This document shows positions 51,830-63,000 of a stretch of 64,000 nucleotides of DNA, one piece after another. Every line of letters begins with the position of its first letter. The first letter of the stretch is position 1. This DNA comes from Membranipora membranacea. Lineage: Eukaryota > Bryozoa > Gymnolaemata > Cheilostomatida > Membraniporidae. The stretch is from the NCBI GenBank assembly GCA_914767715.1, contig OU612070.1, positions 27,268,025 to 27,332,024 on the forward strand, given 5' to 3'. The notes below the pieces were generated by a model. That model saw nothing but the letters and a program-made list of their open reading frames with translations. It made no database searches and was not told the DNA's origin. Made by a program: the position numbers and the translations under genes.

Positions 51830-52087
51830 AATGTAACCTTCCCTAATCCAGTCAATTTGAATGTGCGTGTTTGAATTGGCCATCTTTTATGGATAAGAGC
51901 CAAATCTACCATGTGACTGTAATCAATGACTTGGCAACTTTTCATGTTGACTAAGGTCAGCGTACAACCCTTTAATATAAGATCCGACCTGATGCTGTGA
52001 GAACAGTTATACTTTGATATAACCTTCCGAACAAAACAACTAATTGACTCAGGGCCTCAGCAACACAATAAAATGGATTATTGAGCC
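51830..52087 (+). repeat. Segmental duplication, copy 1 (upstream of SORD fragment)
   Basis: 51830-51893 matches 63001-63075, and 51936-52087 matches 63846-63998, in the same orientation and with few differences. Only 43 bp separate the two blocks here, against about 770 bp in copy 2. Copy 1 has therefore lost the part that carries a sorbitol dehydrogenase exon in copy 2 (63596-63759), or copy 2 gained it. Confidence 0.8.
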
Positions 52088-52439
52088 TTTGCATGGTTGA
52101 AATATAAACATTAACACTGATTTCGATTAGACAAAGGGTGCCTCAAATCACAGCTTGACCACTCTACCCTCTGGTCAAATCCACCTCATTCACTGACACG
52201 AGCGGAAATCTGAGATGATGCTCCGTCATATTACAACCACCACCAGTGTGCGTAACTGATCGCCAGATTTTTAATCTCCAAACAGGTATTTGCTGTGGAG
52301 AGTCATAAACAGGACCTGTCTGCGACAGCATGTGAATATATAATGTACTGGTCTGGTTTATGCTCTGGTTTAGGCTCTCCACAACAATAGTTGGGTCAAA
52401 TTACTTTTCATTGACTCAAACTGATTGTCCTGCCTGAGG

Positions 52440-52460
52440 CAGGAAGTTTGGGATTCCCTG
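52440..52460. repeat. Dispersed CAGGGAGT hairpin, copy 4
   Basis: CAGGAAGTTTGGGATTCCCTG: member of the small hairpin family. Confidence 0.5.
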
Positions 52461-52953
52461 TCCGGAGGATCAGCTGGAGTTTTGGTTGGACTACAATTGA
52501 GAGTTATGCCCTCCCTGACACTTAGGTTCAGAGAGAACATAAGTCTTCAAACATGAAATGGTTTAGAAGTCATTGAAAGGAGTAAGAGGGTACCCAGAAT
52601 TATATTCGTGGCACATAAAATATTGGGCGGGCTAAACCAGAATGTAACAGATGTCTCTCATATCACATAAAGGTTGAAGTTAAATCTGAGGCTATCTATA
52701 TTTGATTGCAGTAGATATCTAAGCCACCCTGATGTTGAGCTTGAAATCTTGTTGCCAACCACAGCTCTGGGAAATCACCTTGATACAGGAGGGTTTATGG
52801 CAGTGGTAAAAATCCATAACAACAACAAACACCTTCATATTGAAAATATTTTGTTGGTGCTAACTTTAAGCTCTGTAGTTTTTCTACAATGGCAGTTACT
52901 CTGATCTGGGTGTCACTTTTGCTCATTAATCAGTCTTACAATCTCTTTGACAG

Positions 52954-54511
52954 ATTACCAGACCACGTAACGTTTGAGGAAGGTGCTCTGTTGGAGCCTC
53001 TCAGTGTTGGAGTACATGTATGTAACAGAGGAGGAGTAAGTCTAGGTAAACGTGTACTGGTATGTGGTGCTGGACCGATAGGACTAGTATCCATCATGAC
53101 TGCTAAAGCTTACGAGGCCATAAAAGTTTGTGTTACAGGTGAGTCATTGTAACTTTTGTGTGGTGAGGTCTAAGTAGGCTTTGCTGATGTTATGATTTGA
53201 AGGATAAAGTTTTACCACATTTTAATCTGTCCTAGACTAAATAAATAAATATTGGCAAGAATTTGGTTTAGCTAGTTTGAGAGTGACTTAATGTTAGCTA
53301 GCACAATTTTTACTAGCTGAGCTAAATATGTAAGTGTGAAGGCAACTTATTTGTTAATACAGCTGTTGTATGACTCTGCATACAGTCAACAAAAGTGCCG
53401 TCTCAAGATCAAGTGTGTTTATAAAATAAGATAACACATATCCAACTGAATCACAGTAAAAAAAACAACAGAATATTTCTGGGTATACCTGCTGCATTGC
53501 AGAATACCCTAAAAGAGAAATGCACTTGCAGGAGAAAAGTTTGCCATTTCGCATATGTTTGGAATAGCTTAATTTAGCTTATTTACCCACCCTATATACT
53601 ATTGTATAGACTACCACCTCAGCATACATAATTACCTGCAGATTACACCCTCTGATACTATAACTCTCAGGTTATTCACATAACATTTATCATCACTTCT
53701 CTCTCTATAACAGGTGACTTGATCAGGAGGTGTTATTGTACTGGTAGGAATGGGTCCTGATATGGTATGAGTTCCTCTAGTACTTGCGGCTAGTCGTGAG
53801 GTGGATATACGTGGTGTGTTCAGATACTACAATGCGTGAGTATTATGAATTATTCATTAATCACGGACCACAAATAAACCATTATTGTCCCTATTTTAGG
53901 ACTGAGATATAATTTTCAGTAAGGAATTGTCCCCTCTCTGACATTAAGGACATAACTCCAAACATGATGTCAAATTTTCTCTGATCACTGAGAACTGCCA
54001 CAACTGTCACCCCACTCCTGTAGCATGACTACTTAGTTCAAGACCATACACTGTTTTACATGTATTAATGAGGCATTCTATCGTGGATCAAACCCATCAT
54101 TTAAAACAGCGCAACCAACAGTTCTCACTATTTAGGCTAGGAAATATGCTTTTTAACATTCAACTGTTGTATTTATTCCATCCTATATAACATCAAACAC
54201 CGTGTTTGAATCTATCCAATGGTCTTAACATCTAACTCGAATCTGTGTCACATTTCCTATGTTTGTGCCATCTAACACCATAACTCACATATCTTTGTCC
54301 GTTATTTGTAGATATCAGATGGCCCTGGACATGATATCATCAGGGCGAGTTAAGGTAAAGAATCTTGTTACTCACAGATTCTAGCTTGAGCAGACTTTGG
54401 ACGCATATAAGACTGCTATGGAGGGTAAAGATATGAGTCATGATCAGCTCCACCAGGGGGTAGTCTGACTGGCTGTGCTTTATTGCAGGTCTGGATGTGC
54501 GGATATATTTG
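52954..54511 (+). pseudogene. SORD: Sorbitol dehydrogenase, 3' half, unprocessed pseudogene
   Basis: The first exon 52954-53138 is intact and strongly conserved: [20 protein letters not shown], then [20 protein letters not shown] with the Rossmann GxGxxG motif of the NAD-binding domain. The next exon of the family (ADLVLQ to GIYA region) is missing. 53714-53835 reads SGGVIVLVGMGPDMV…VPLVLAASREVDIRGVFRYYN, with TGA codons before SGG and after DMV. The exon from 54312 gives YQMALDMISSGRVKVKNLVTHRF, then TAG at 54382-54384. A last short exon near 54489-54511 (VWMCG) may match the C-terminal KVMIKC. Retained introns mark it as a duplicated, not retroposed, copy. The substrate-domain exons upstream are absent. 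The functional family enzyme oxidises sorbitol to fructose with NAD and zinc. Confidence 0.88.
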
Positions 54512-55229
54512 AGAATTCAACTTGACTGCTCAGTCGATGATTCCTGAGAGCTTAGCAATATATGATTTCTATATTATTCTATATTATATATTACCAGTCA
54601 TTATTAGTCATTATTAGCACTACAGTACAACATAAGTACAGTTTGGAGTCAATATAATATTTTTAATTTTTATGTAATGTCATAATTATGTAAAAGTGCT
54701 CAGGGGTTAGATTTTATACACTATTATGTTGTTGCTTATTGGTCTTCAAATATTTTAAAATTTATGAATAATCATTTAAATTGAAAAGAAATCCAAAATA
54801 AATGCAATCAATCATAAGTGATGTCTCTGTCGGTTGCACTGTAAGTCATTTTGTGATATGCTGATATTTTGTGTGGCAATTTTATTGGGTCGCAGAAGAA
54901 CTGTCACTCCTTTTACAAGCATTTATCGATACATTTACAAAGCTTACACTTAGTCTCAAATTTAATGCTTGACAAAGTACAAATGCTAAAGCCCATGGCT
55001 TTTCAAATAAGCAGGGCAAATTGGTGGACAAGCGCACAATCATATCATTAGTAGATGGTATTAGTATTTATCCTCTTGATGCAAGCGCTGTGTACAAACA
55101 TTTTATTGCACTCATCCGGACATGTACAGGTAGCTAGCAAAGACTAAGCCAGTGTAAATACACTGATAGCTGACCCATCATATTATTACTGAGCACAGAC
55201 AATAATAAGGACACTGATAGCTGAGGCTG
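54512..55229. other. Non-genic stretch
   Basis: AT-rich, with no recognised coding or repeat feature except two copies of ACTGATAGCTGA near 55162 and 55212, just upstream of the TATA-like box. Confidence 0.4.
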
Positions 55230-55237
55230 TATATAAG
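55230..55237 (+). promoter_or_regulatory. Candidate TATA box (TATATAAG)
   Basis: A consensus TATATAAG lies about 30 bp upstream of a pyrimidine-rich initiator-like CAGTCTTT. A GC-richer leader follows and ends at a strong donor (GATGTG|GTAAGT, 55325/55326). This looks like a core promoter with a first exon for the ORF at 55701-56084. Confidence 0.45.
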
Positions 55238-55700
55238 CGTATTTGGGGGCTGCAGTCTTTGCTCTCCTGCTCCAGACGCTGCTTGGACAGGTTGGGCCTT
55301 AGGCATACTGACACAGACTGATGTGGTAAGTTACTGATACTTAATAGTTATTGTGATGTGAATTTTGTGGATGTTTGGTACTAGTGATAGCTTTGCTAAT
55401 AGAGTGACGATAAATGCCTTCAGCAGTGCGTAATTTTCAGCGAACAGTTAAACATGATTATTTGGTTATTGAGTTATTGGGCAGCTCTCTAAATTTACAG
55501 CAGTAATCCAGCAATTGGTATTTTTTTGTTAAAATTCAATAAAGGGCAAGGTTAATAGACAATACTCTCACCTTGGATGTTCATCTGCTGCTCCTAGCAT
55601 CTCATTTTGTATTGACATGAATACTTTTGTATGTCTGCGGATAATTTGTCACTCTATTCTGCTATGCTTGTCGACACATTTACAGTCTTTTTGTTTACAG

Positions 55701-56084
55701 GTGGATGTGGAGAATTGGAAGCTGGTGACGCACTGGAGACCTGGATACCTCTGGAGACGTCCGGAGACTCTGGAGCTTCTAGGAGTGGAGTCAGCACTGA
55801 AGATGGTACAGACTCTGCAAGAATGTATGGTAGTATAAATTATTTTACACTTGGACACCTTTGGTGTTCGTTTGCATGCCCGTGTATGTTTCAGATCGCT
55901 CAGTGCAATGTCGTCATGTAGATGTATAGCTAGGTGTGGTACAGCGATATCTAAGAAGCGCCTGAGGGACACCCCGAGCATGTTTAGCTATCGCCAGTGG
56001 AAACGCAGATCTTACGACGGTATCCTGACGACCCCCTCTCAGCGCAGTCAGGAGCTTCAGCGGATCAGGACACACTCTGGGTAG
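55701..56084 (+). CDS. Possible small two-exon protein, unrecognised
   Basis: 55701-55824 (acidic: ELEAGDALETWIPLE, Gly/Ser-rich) and 55895-56084 (basic: ISKKRLRDTP, YRQWKRRSYDG, TTPSQRSQELQRIRTH) are flanked by acceptable splice sites. They join in phase (1-in, 2-out, 1-in) and end at TAG. The leader exon from the TATA box does not supply an ATG in this frame. The first Met would then be at 55908, leaving only 58 basic residues. I recognise no family. Alternatives are an untranslated RNA or a decayed gene. Confidence 0.3.
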
Positions 56085-56254
56085 CAGCATTGCAGTATGC
56101 TGTGGATCGCAGGGCTCGCCATCACCTACAAACTACACTTCACTGACCACGCATCTGGCTGGTCTCGGTAATTACTCAGGTGATTGTGGATGTAACATTA
56201 ATTGTATCCTTGTCGTTGTTAGCTTTAGTATAGGATAGTGTAGTGTAGGATAGG

Positions 56255-56506
56255 GTTGCTAACTTGTTTGCTATTAAATGATCATTTGAAAAGTTGCTCG
56301 GCTTGAGCTGTAGTGTAGGGTAGTATAGGGTAGTGCAGGATAGCGTTGTTAGCTTGTTTGCTATTAAAATGATCGTTTGAAAAGCTGCTCGGCTTGAGCT
56401 GTAGTGTAGGATAGTGTAGGATAGGTTGGTAACTTGTTTGCTATTAAATGATCGTTTGAAAAGCTGCTCGGCTTGAGCTGTAGTGTAGGATAGTGTAGTT
56501 TAGGGT
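56255..56506. repeat. Minisatellite, three units of about 80-90 bp
   Basis: Units start near 56255, 56345 and 56425. Each has AACTTGTTTGCTATTAAA, TGATCRTTTGAAAAG and CTCGGCTTGAGCTGTAGTG, followed by a variable number of TAGTGTAGGA sub-repeats. Divergence between units is low. Confidence 0.85.
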
Positions 56507-57102
56507 AGGGTCTCCTTTCATGCCATGTTTCTTCTTATCGCTGGCCCATCCTCACTCTCATTCTTTTTTTAATTTTTTTTACATTTAATTCTTTGAGATG
56601 GATTTGTGTGGGTATAGCTGTGTCATGCTCGTGTTTTCCAGTTGTACGTACTGACTGACTGACCGGTAACGACTTTAGGGTTTTATTTAGTTATTTAGGG
56701 TTAGATTTATTATTTAGGGATTAGTTTATTAGATTAGTATGACTGGGGAAGACGAGTACTGATACAGCTGTATCCATAATAGTTCAATGCTTTTTTTTTT
56801 AGTTTTTGTGAACTTGTGATTAAATTTTAGTTTAGGGCTCCGCTCTCCTTCCCCCTTCCTTCCCCCTTCCTCCCCCCCTTCCTTCCTCACTGCTTGTATC
56901 TGCATTTTGTAAGCTTGTTGTAGGTTGTCTTACCTCGTTGTAGGTATAATTGCCCATCTTCAAGTTTATTTTGCAGATCTCTTCTCCAGCTGCAGATCAA
57001 CACCAACTACTTATTACTAAAATTTATTACTATTAAATTTATTACTATTAATTGAGCAGTTCTTTTTTTCGCTTCACTTTTTTTGCTACATTTTTTTTAT
57101 TT
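56507..57102. other. Low-complexity non-genic stretch
   Basis: Contains TTTAGGG/TTAGG-like spacing near 56677-56720, a CT-rich tract (CCCCTTCCTT repeats, 56848-56888) and poly-T runs. No gene. Confidence 0.5.
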
Positions 57103-57261
57103 TGACATTTGAACATTTTTTCTTTGCTAAAACTCCAGGTGCTAACTACTAAAACCTACTTCTCTAACACTAATACTTACTTCTCTTTAACTAACATTAA
57201 CACTAACATAATCAAACTAACAATCTGGAGTTTTAGCAAATACGCTGACGTTCAAATGATC
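57103..57261. repeat. Inverted repeat around an 85-nt G-free tract
   Basis: TTTGCTAAAACTCCAG (57123-57138) is exactly complementary to 57225-57240. Outer blocks CATTTGAAC and GTTCAAATG pair at equal distance. Between the arms, 57142-57226 contains no guanine on the plus strand and is made of CTAAC/ACTAA-like units. Confidence 0.75.
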
Positions 57262-57992
57262 ACTTTAGATTAGGAGCTTTTACTGCTTTTCATTGTATTG
57301 ACCCCATCGTTGTTTGACCATTTGTATTCTGTTTGTTATTACTACTAACCAAACGATTCTCATTCTGTATTCGACAGGTCTAGAATAACAAACCCTACAA
57401 AAACCTTTTCGAAGGGGGCTTCGGGTTCTTGCTCTGTATCAGGAGATTCAGAGATTCTTCAGGCCCAGGGCAGCCGCTATAACTGGTTGTTTAACATCAA
57501 ATCAGTTTGCACTGGCTGACCTGTACCTGAATGAGCAAAATCAACAGAAATTGCAATCACTCTGAACAGCTATGTATCTATGGGAGGCAAAAACAGCTGC
57601 TGGAAACTAAAGCACAAGGTACTGTGCAGATTTTAAGCTATGCCTGTTTGTTCAATTGATAGCCATTTTGGAAAAACCAAATGCCGATTGCCTCTGATTT
57701 TCATTTCTCTTTGTGATTCTGCATTTACATTACAAAGAATGCTGTATTATACCAGACAGTATTATTATGTTTACATTTCGAAACCCCAGTTTAACATGAA
57801 ATTTCCCTTTTTAAAACTTATTGTATTGGTGATCAAGTCTTATAGTTATTTTCGCAGTTGAAATCTCAAATTGAGCACTCCTGTCTTCAAGTCTTAAAAT
57901 TGATTTTTGCAATAGTAATAAGGCCATTTCTGACCCTCAATTCAATGCGACCCCAGTCATGCAGGAACTAAAATTTCCGATTTCAAACCCTT

Positions 57993-58034
57993 ATTATACC
58001 ACTTTATTTTACTATTATACCACTTTATTTTACC
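57993..58034. repeat. 21-bp tandem duplication
   Basis: ATTATACCACTTTATTTTAC plus one base, twice in tandem with one difference. Confidence 0.85.
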
Positions 58035-58851
58035 ATTTTGGTCTTGTACTGTCACTTCCATCATTAATCGTACCAGCTTACAGATCCTGGTAGTAACAAC
58101 TGTACAAGATAAAAACCCAAGTTTTCTCTTATTTTTGACAAAATTTTCACACCAGAATTCAGAAATTCAGAAAGCTGTCAGTCAAATCTGTTGTCAGCGT
58201 GATCAACAGCAGGAGATTGTCTAGATTTTGATCGAAGCGATTATTGATTATGGCTTTTTCATCTTGAGATATTTGGATTTTTGTGGCTCAACTAGCTAGA
58301 TTTGGTCCAAAACATGCACTCCTCTCACTCAAAAGAACTGAAAATAGGATTAACGACATGTTATACACACCAGCTTCTATTTATCTAGAGTGAAGGGATT
58401 TTTGATAAGGGACTAATAATTCCTGAGAAACTAAAAAGGCGATAGATCACATTAAATACCGATTGCAGGTACCATTAATACAAATTTTGTAAATTTCACC
58501 TTTTCATTTTGTTCAATGAATGGAATTTTATTCAAGACGGCGCCTCGCTTTACACCAGAACTAAACCCTATCATACTCCAATCATTCACACCAAATGATG
58601 TTGTTACAGAGCGTTTACTTGTAAAACACTAGTTATTGCACAATTGGGTTTTGGTTTTACGGAATCTTAGCAGTGCCAAATTTATCTGTAAGATTTGACC
58701 TTGTGAATCATTTAATATCACATGCTTAATATCTGCTTCGCCCTGCCAGTATCAAGTCCAAAAAACTCTCACAATTTGATTTTGCCTTTTCACTGTGAAT
58801 CAACACTTGTCAATCAACACCCTGATTTTCCATGGACTAATGTTAAACTTT

Positions 58852-58898
58852 TGTATATTCTGCTGTATATTCTGCTGTATATTCTGCTGTATATCTGG
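58852..58898. repeat. 12-bp tandem repeat (TGTATATTCTGC)
   Basis: Three exact copies plus a partial fourth. Confidence 0.9.
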
Positions 58899-59109
58899 TC
58901 TCTATGATCATTCCACATTAGGGAGTCGTTCAGAGTAAAATCTCTCCGTTCAGATTTTCGTTGTCTTATTTTGGACTGAACCAATTCTAGAGAAGTTGCC
59001 TTGTGAGCCGGTTATATAACTATATAGTGAGGACTAGGCGAATGCCTGGGAATGCATTATGTATGAAAAAGATCATGGACATTTATGAGGAATAATCCCT
59101 CATGAGTAT

Positions 59110-60480
59110 TGTTTTGAAAGTTATTGACAGTTTTTCAAATCGGAAGGCAACTGGCCCAGACGGTATTCCAATGTAATCCTTAAAAGAATGCAAATTTATT
59201 CAATTCTAGTTCTTGTTGCAAATTTAGTTTCAAAACCTCCATTTTTCCAGATTGCGTAAAAATTTCTCATGTAAAACCTCTATACAAAAAAGGGTGATAA
59301 AAATACGAGCACAAGTTATTGACCTTTTCAAATAACAGGTTGTCAATTTGGTTTTCAAGCCAAGAGAAGCACTACAGATGCTATAAGTTTTATAATGCAA
59401 AAGTTATACAACAATTTTAATACCAGAAAAATTACACAGGGTGTTTTTTGGACTTTTCCAATGTCTTTGATACATTATTTTAATCAAAAAGTTATTTTTT
59501 TATGGCTTTTCAACAAATTGCCCAAACCTTAGTACCATCTAAGGATACAAATTGCTTCCGATTTGCTTCGTAATATTTAATAAGATTTCGAGAATTTGTA
59601 GATTACAATTACAGACTGTGAAAACCTGTATGCCCCAGGGGCCAGTCCTTGGGCCTCTTTTATTTTTAATCTATACACATGATCTTCTTTATGCAGCCCC
59701 AGATTTGAGTTATGTCTCATTTGCGGATGATACAAATATTTTTAGTACAGGTAGCTAGTTGATGGCATGTCAACTTCAATTAGTGAACCAATGGTGCATT
59801 TCAAATAGTTTTGAATTATTCAAACCCCCTAAAAAGCAGTACAATAGCCAAAGCTATAATCGATGATGGGTTCTTCGATTTGGAAATAAATAGAGGGACA
59901 AAAGTTTCTCGGTTTAACCATTTATTCAAATAGAGATTTTAAATCGCACCTCAAAAGTGAAAAGCTTCATTTAAACCTAATGATGAGAGCAGTTAGGCCA
60001 TTTTTAAACAATGACTGATATTTACTACACATTTTTTTATCCTCGTTCTTGGGCCATGCTTATGAAACAAATTCAAATCCAATAAAATTTTTACAAAAAG
60101 CTGCTTTGAGAGTCATTGTTCGCATAAAACTTGGGGAACATGTTTCCACGTATTTTGAAAAACCTAAAACAATGCCTTTAAAATGCTTTTTTGAATATTG
60201 GTTTACAAAATAGGTTTTAAAAACACATACAACGGAAGAAATTTTAAAACTTTTTCCAGAACACGAACATGATACTAGATCAAAAGCCCTAAAAACAACA
60301 ACAGATACCCTTTGGTAGATTAGACAGGATCTGGGAACAATCGCATGTCTGGTCTGGCTGAGCGCCTTTTGGTCTATGCTCACCAGCTAGGCTTATCAGC
60401 TTGTCTGGGTTACCATTGGGACAGCCGTCACTCTAGTCTTCTAACTATCTGGCTGGACCCTTGCTTTTCTTTTGTTCGCT
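59110..60480 (+). mobile_element. Decayed LINE reverse transcriptase (plus strand)
   Basis: Pieces in changing frames run in RT order. KVIDSFSNRKATGPDGIPM is at 59117-59172. ISHVKPLYKKG follows near 59255-59300. Then come QFGFQAKRSTTDAI, VFLDFSNVFD and, at 59620-59750, CMPQGPVLGPLLFLIY and FADDTNIF (the catalytic DD box). Downstream, 59900-60100 gives KFLGLTIYSNRDFK and a YPRSWAM-type segment. Many stops and shifts make it inactive. The order and motifs fit a Jockey/CR1-type non-LTR element. Confidence 0.82.
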
Positions 60481-60540
60481 TTATATGTACTACTATGCAA
60501 AATTCTTTTATTTAATCAACCTAAATATATAGCATAAACA

Positions 60541-60700
60541 ATAAAAAAAAACTTAGTGCAAGAATTGAGCCTTGTGGGACGCCAATGTCTATTGGAAGAA
60601 TTTTTGAGTTTTCTTCACCTTGTTGTATTGATGCCAATTGTGTCCTATCTGATAAAAAAATTTTGAGAACGAATGTGGTTGACCGTACATCCTGAATTTT
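60541..60700 (-). mobile_element. LINE reverse-transcriptase fragment (minus strand)
   Basis: The minus strand reads VLKIFLSDRTQLASIQQGEE, then IDIGVPQGSILA, the RT4-5 motif just before the catalytic aspartates. The fragment stops there. It lies tail-on to the plus-strand relic, so two different insertions meet here. Confidence 0.7.
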
Positions 60701-63000
60701 CCCAGAAGAATTTTAAGGCCGACACTGGATTTCAAAAGGTTTTGACTGTGTCGGCCGTAAAACAATATAACCATCTGAGCTCGCAGCCAGAAATTGGTTT
60801 GTGGAGGGAATCAACACAGGACATACACCCTCTATTATAATGCAGTCAGTCACAATGACGCCATGTTTTTGGATATTTTGAACAAATTTCTGTAGTGAAG
60901 CGTGTGAATTTAAAAAGTTATTTTGTGGTCACTGGTTCAATAATGTTATAATTGTTCTTGGGAATCAGGGTTGTCTTTGTTGATGGATTTTGCAATTGAG
61001 GTGAAAAATCTGTTCATTTTATCAGGGGATTTATATAGCACCAAAATTGTCCACAGTTTAATTTCAGTTGGGAGTGATTTGTATGTGTGAAGCCAACAAA
61101 ATCACCACCCTTGCGCAATTCCACCTCAAGTAGGGCACCTTCTCTGTCTTAAAAAGCTTTACCCCAACGAACAAATTTTATTGCAATCGCACATTATTAG
61201 GTATTTATACTGCCTGAAGAGATTTACCCATATAGACATGATGATATACGTTGAATTGAAAACCACCTTGATGTTAACTGTATCAAGAAGGAATCCGTGC
61301 TTGTATTTGCCCTCCCTCCCTGATTTGCCAATATCTGAAGTTTTTCCAGTATAATATTGGAGTTGTGTATGGCTGTACATGTTTGCTCTAGAAAACTTTG
61401 TCATCGTTAAAATATTAAGAATGCAATTTGATTGGCTTATTTTCTGTGAGATTTTGTGAGATAATTGTATACAAATGGAGAAGCATGAGTAGCAACCACA
61501 ACTTTTCTTCTTCTCTTTCCTCAGAGTACTAATTTTAAATGTTGGTTTTGAAGAGTTAGGACAATGAAGGAGAGAGAGGAAGTTCATTGGTTAGGAGAAA
61601 TAGGTACGTATGACATCTATAAGACCGTAACCTTAAATGCCAGGGGTAACAAAGCTGAATAAGTCTGACTCTGTTCCCTTTTTTTCGTACAGTTTTCCTT
61701 TTTTCTAAACTGAGTAACAGTTTAGTACTCAACTGAGTTGTAACTATTTCATGATCATTGCTCTTGCTTTCTTGATAATATAGACCTAAGACCATCCAGT
61801 ATATACAATCATGTCCTTAGATTTACTGTTGCTCTCACATTTGACTGTGACTGTATATAGTGCACAATTCCAGATGACTCAGTATATACAAAATTAAAAG
61901 TTTATAATAATGGACTGAAAGTTCTTCATTACAAAATTAAATTAATTCTGACAGGTACATACATAACATTAGTTCCACACACCTCCCGTAGTTGGTGCAT
62001 GTCCAGTGGTCAAATGCCCTTGTGGTCAAGGCTTTGACCACTGTGATTAGTTCCATAAAATCAAAAAGGTTACGTAATGGTGTATTGATATCCATCCAGG
62101 TGTTTTGTTGTGTGAAGAGAACTTGGTTTACAAATAAGGCCTTAAAACTGCATACAATGTCTCAAGACTCTCTGACAACATCACATAATTGTCTTGTAAC
62201 GTCTAAATACCGTCTTACATGGTCTTAAGACTGTCTCACAACATCTCCAGACTACCTCACAAAGGTCCTATGAGTCTTCATGCACCTGCCGTTTAATAAA
62301 TAAATTGTAGTGTTTAACTTGTCTCATAACCTAAAACCAGTGCAATCCAATAACTGTGAGTTGGTAACAAAGCAAAGTATGCATATTTATAGGATCTTGA
62401 TGTGAGTCACTGCTTCCCTTGTTTGTTTCTTGAGGCATCAGCTTCAAACCATCATGACTGTGTACAGGGACAACCCTTCAAGTCTCCTTGTGATTTTATG
62501 ACCCCTAAAACTGCCTATGACTAGTCGAATACCCACCACCGCACAGGTTATGCACTGCATAATGACACCATAATCATTTAGGCTTAATGATACAATAAAT
62601 TGTATTACAGGGATAGATCCAGGCATTCTTTATGTATACAAATTATTGTCATGAATAAAACATATCCTCGGAACTCTCATTGAGAAACTAAGTTCTAGGT
62701 ATAGTGAATTTCGATTTTATCCTCATTCCAATTGTATACATTTATGCAGATAATGTCCCAAGACGTAATTTTTACTAGGTATAGGTGTGAGTTTTGAATT
62801 CTACAGCACTATAGTGTAGCCTAGATTTCCCTGCAGTGCATATATTATATAAAATGTAGATCTGGACCTGTACCGATCAGTTAGTAACATTTTCAATCTA
62901 ACTTATCAAGCTTTACATTGGTTCTTACATTGGTTTACATCTGCTGCTATCTATAGGACGTTGCCTTTTTGAAGGACAATGCATCAATGGCTTGAATCCA
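60701..63000. other. Non-genic stretch
   Basis: No supported gene. The 142-codon minus frame at 61159-61587 and the neighbouring 79-codon frame (61556-61795) show no family resemblance. Degenerate GTCTCA/AGACTGTCT repeats occur at 62156-62270. Confidence 0.4.

Larger units (their letters stand above)
57262..59109. other. Non-genic stretch with short tandem repeats
   Basis: No supported gene. Two short tandem arrays are listed separately (57993-58034, 58852-58898). Confidence 0.45.

Noticed and set aside
51632-51883. 83-codon minus-strand frame
   Set aside because: It covers a segmentally duplicated non-coding block. The copy at 63001-63075 does not keep the frame as a gene.
55649-55981. 110-codon minus-strand frame over the TATA-driven unit
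   Set aside because: It lies opposite exons with consistent plus-strand splice phases and has no recognisable domain.
56222-56510. CRISPR-like spacing of repeats
   Set aside because: The units are contiguous minisatellite copies with no unique spacers, and the DNA is eukaryotic.
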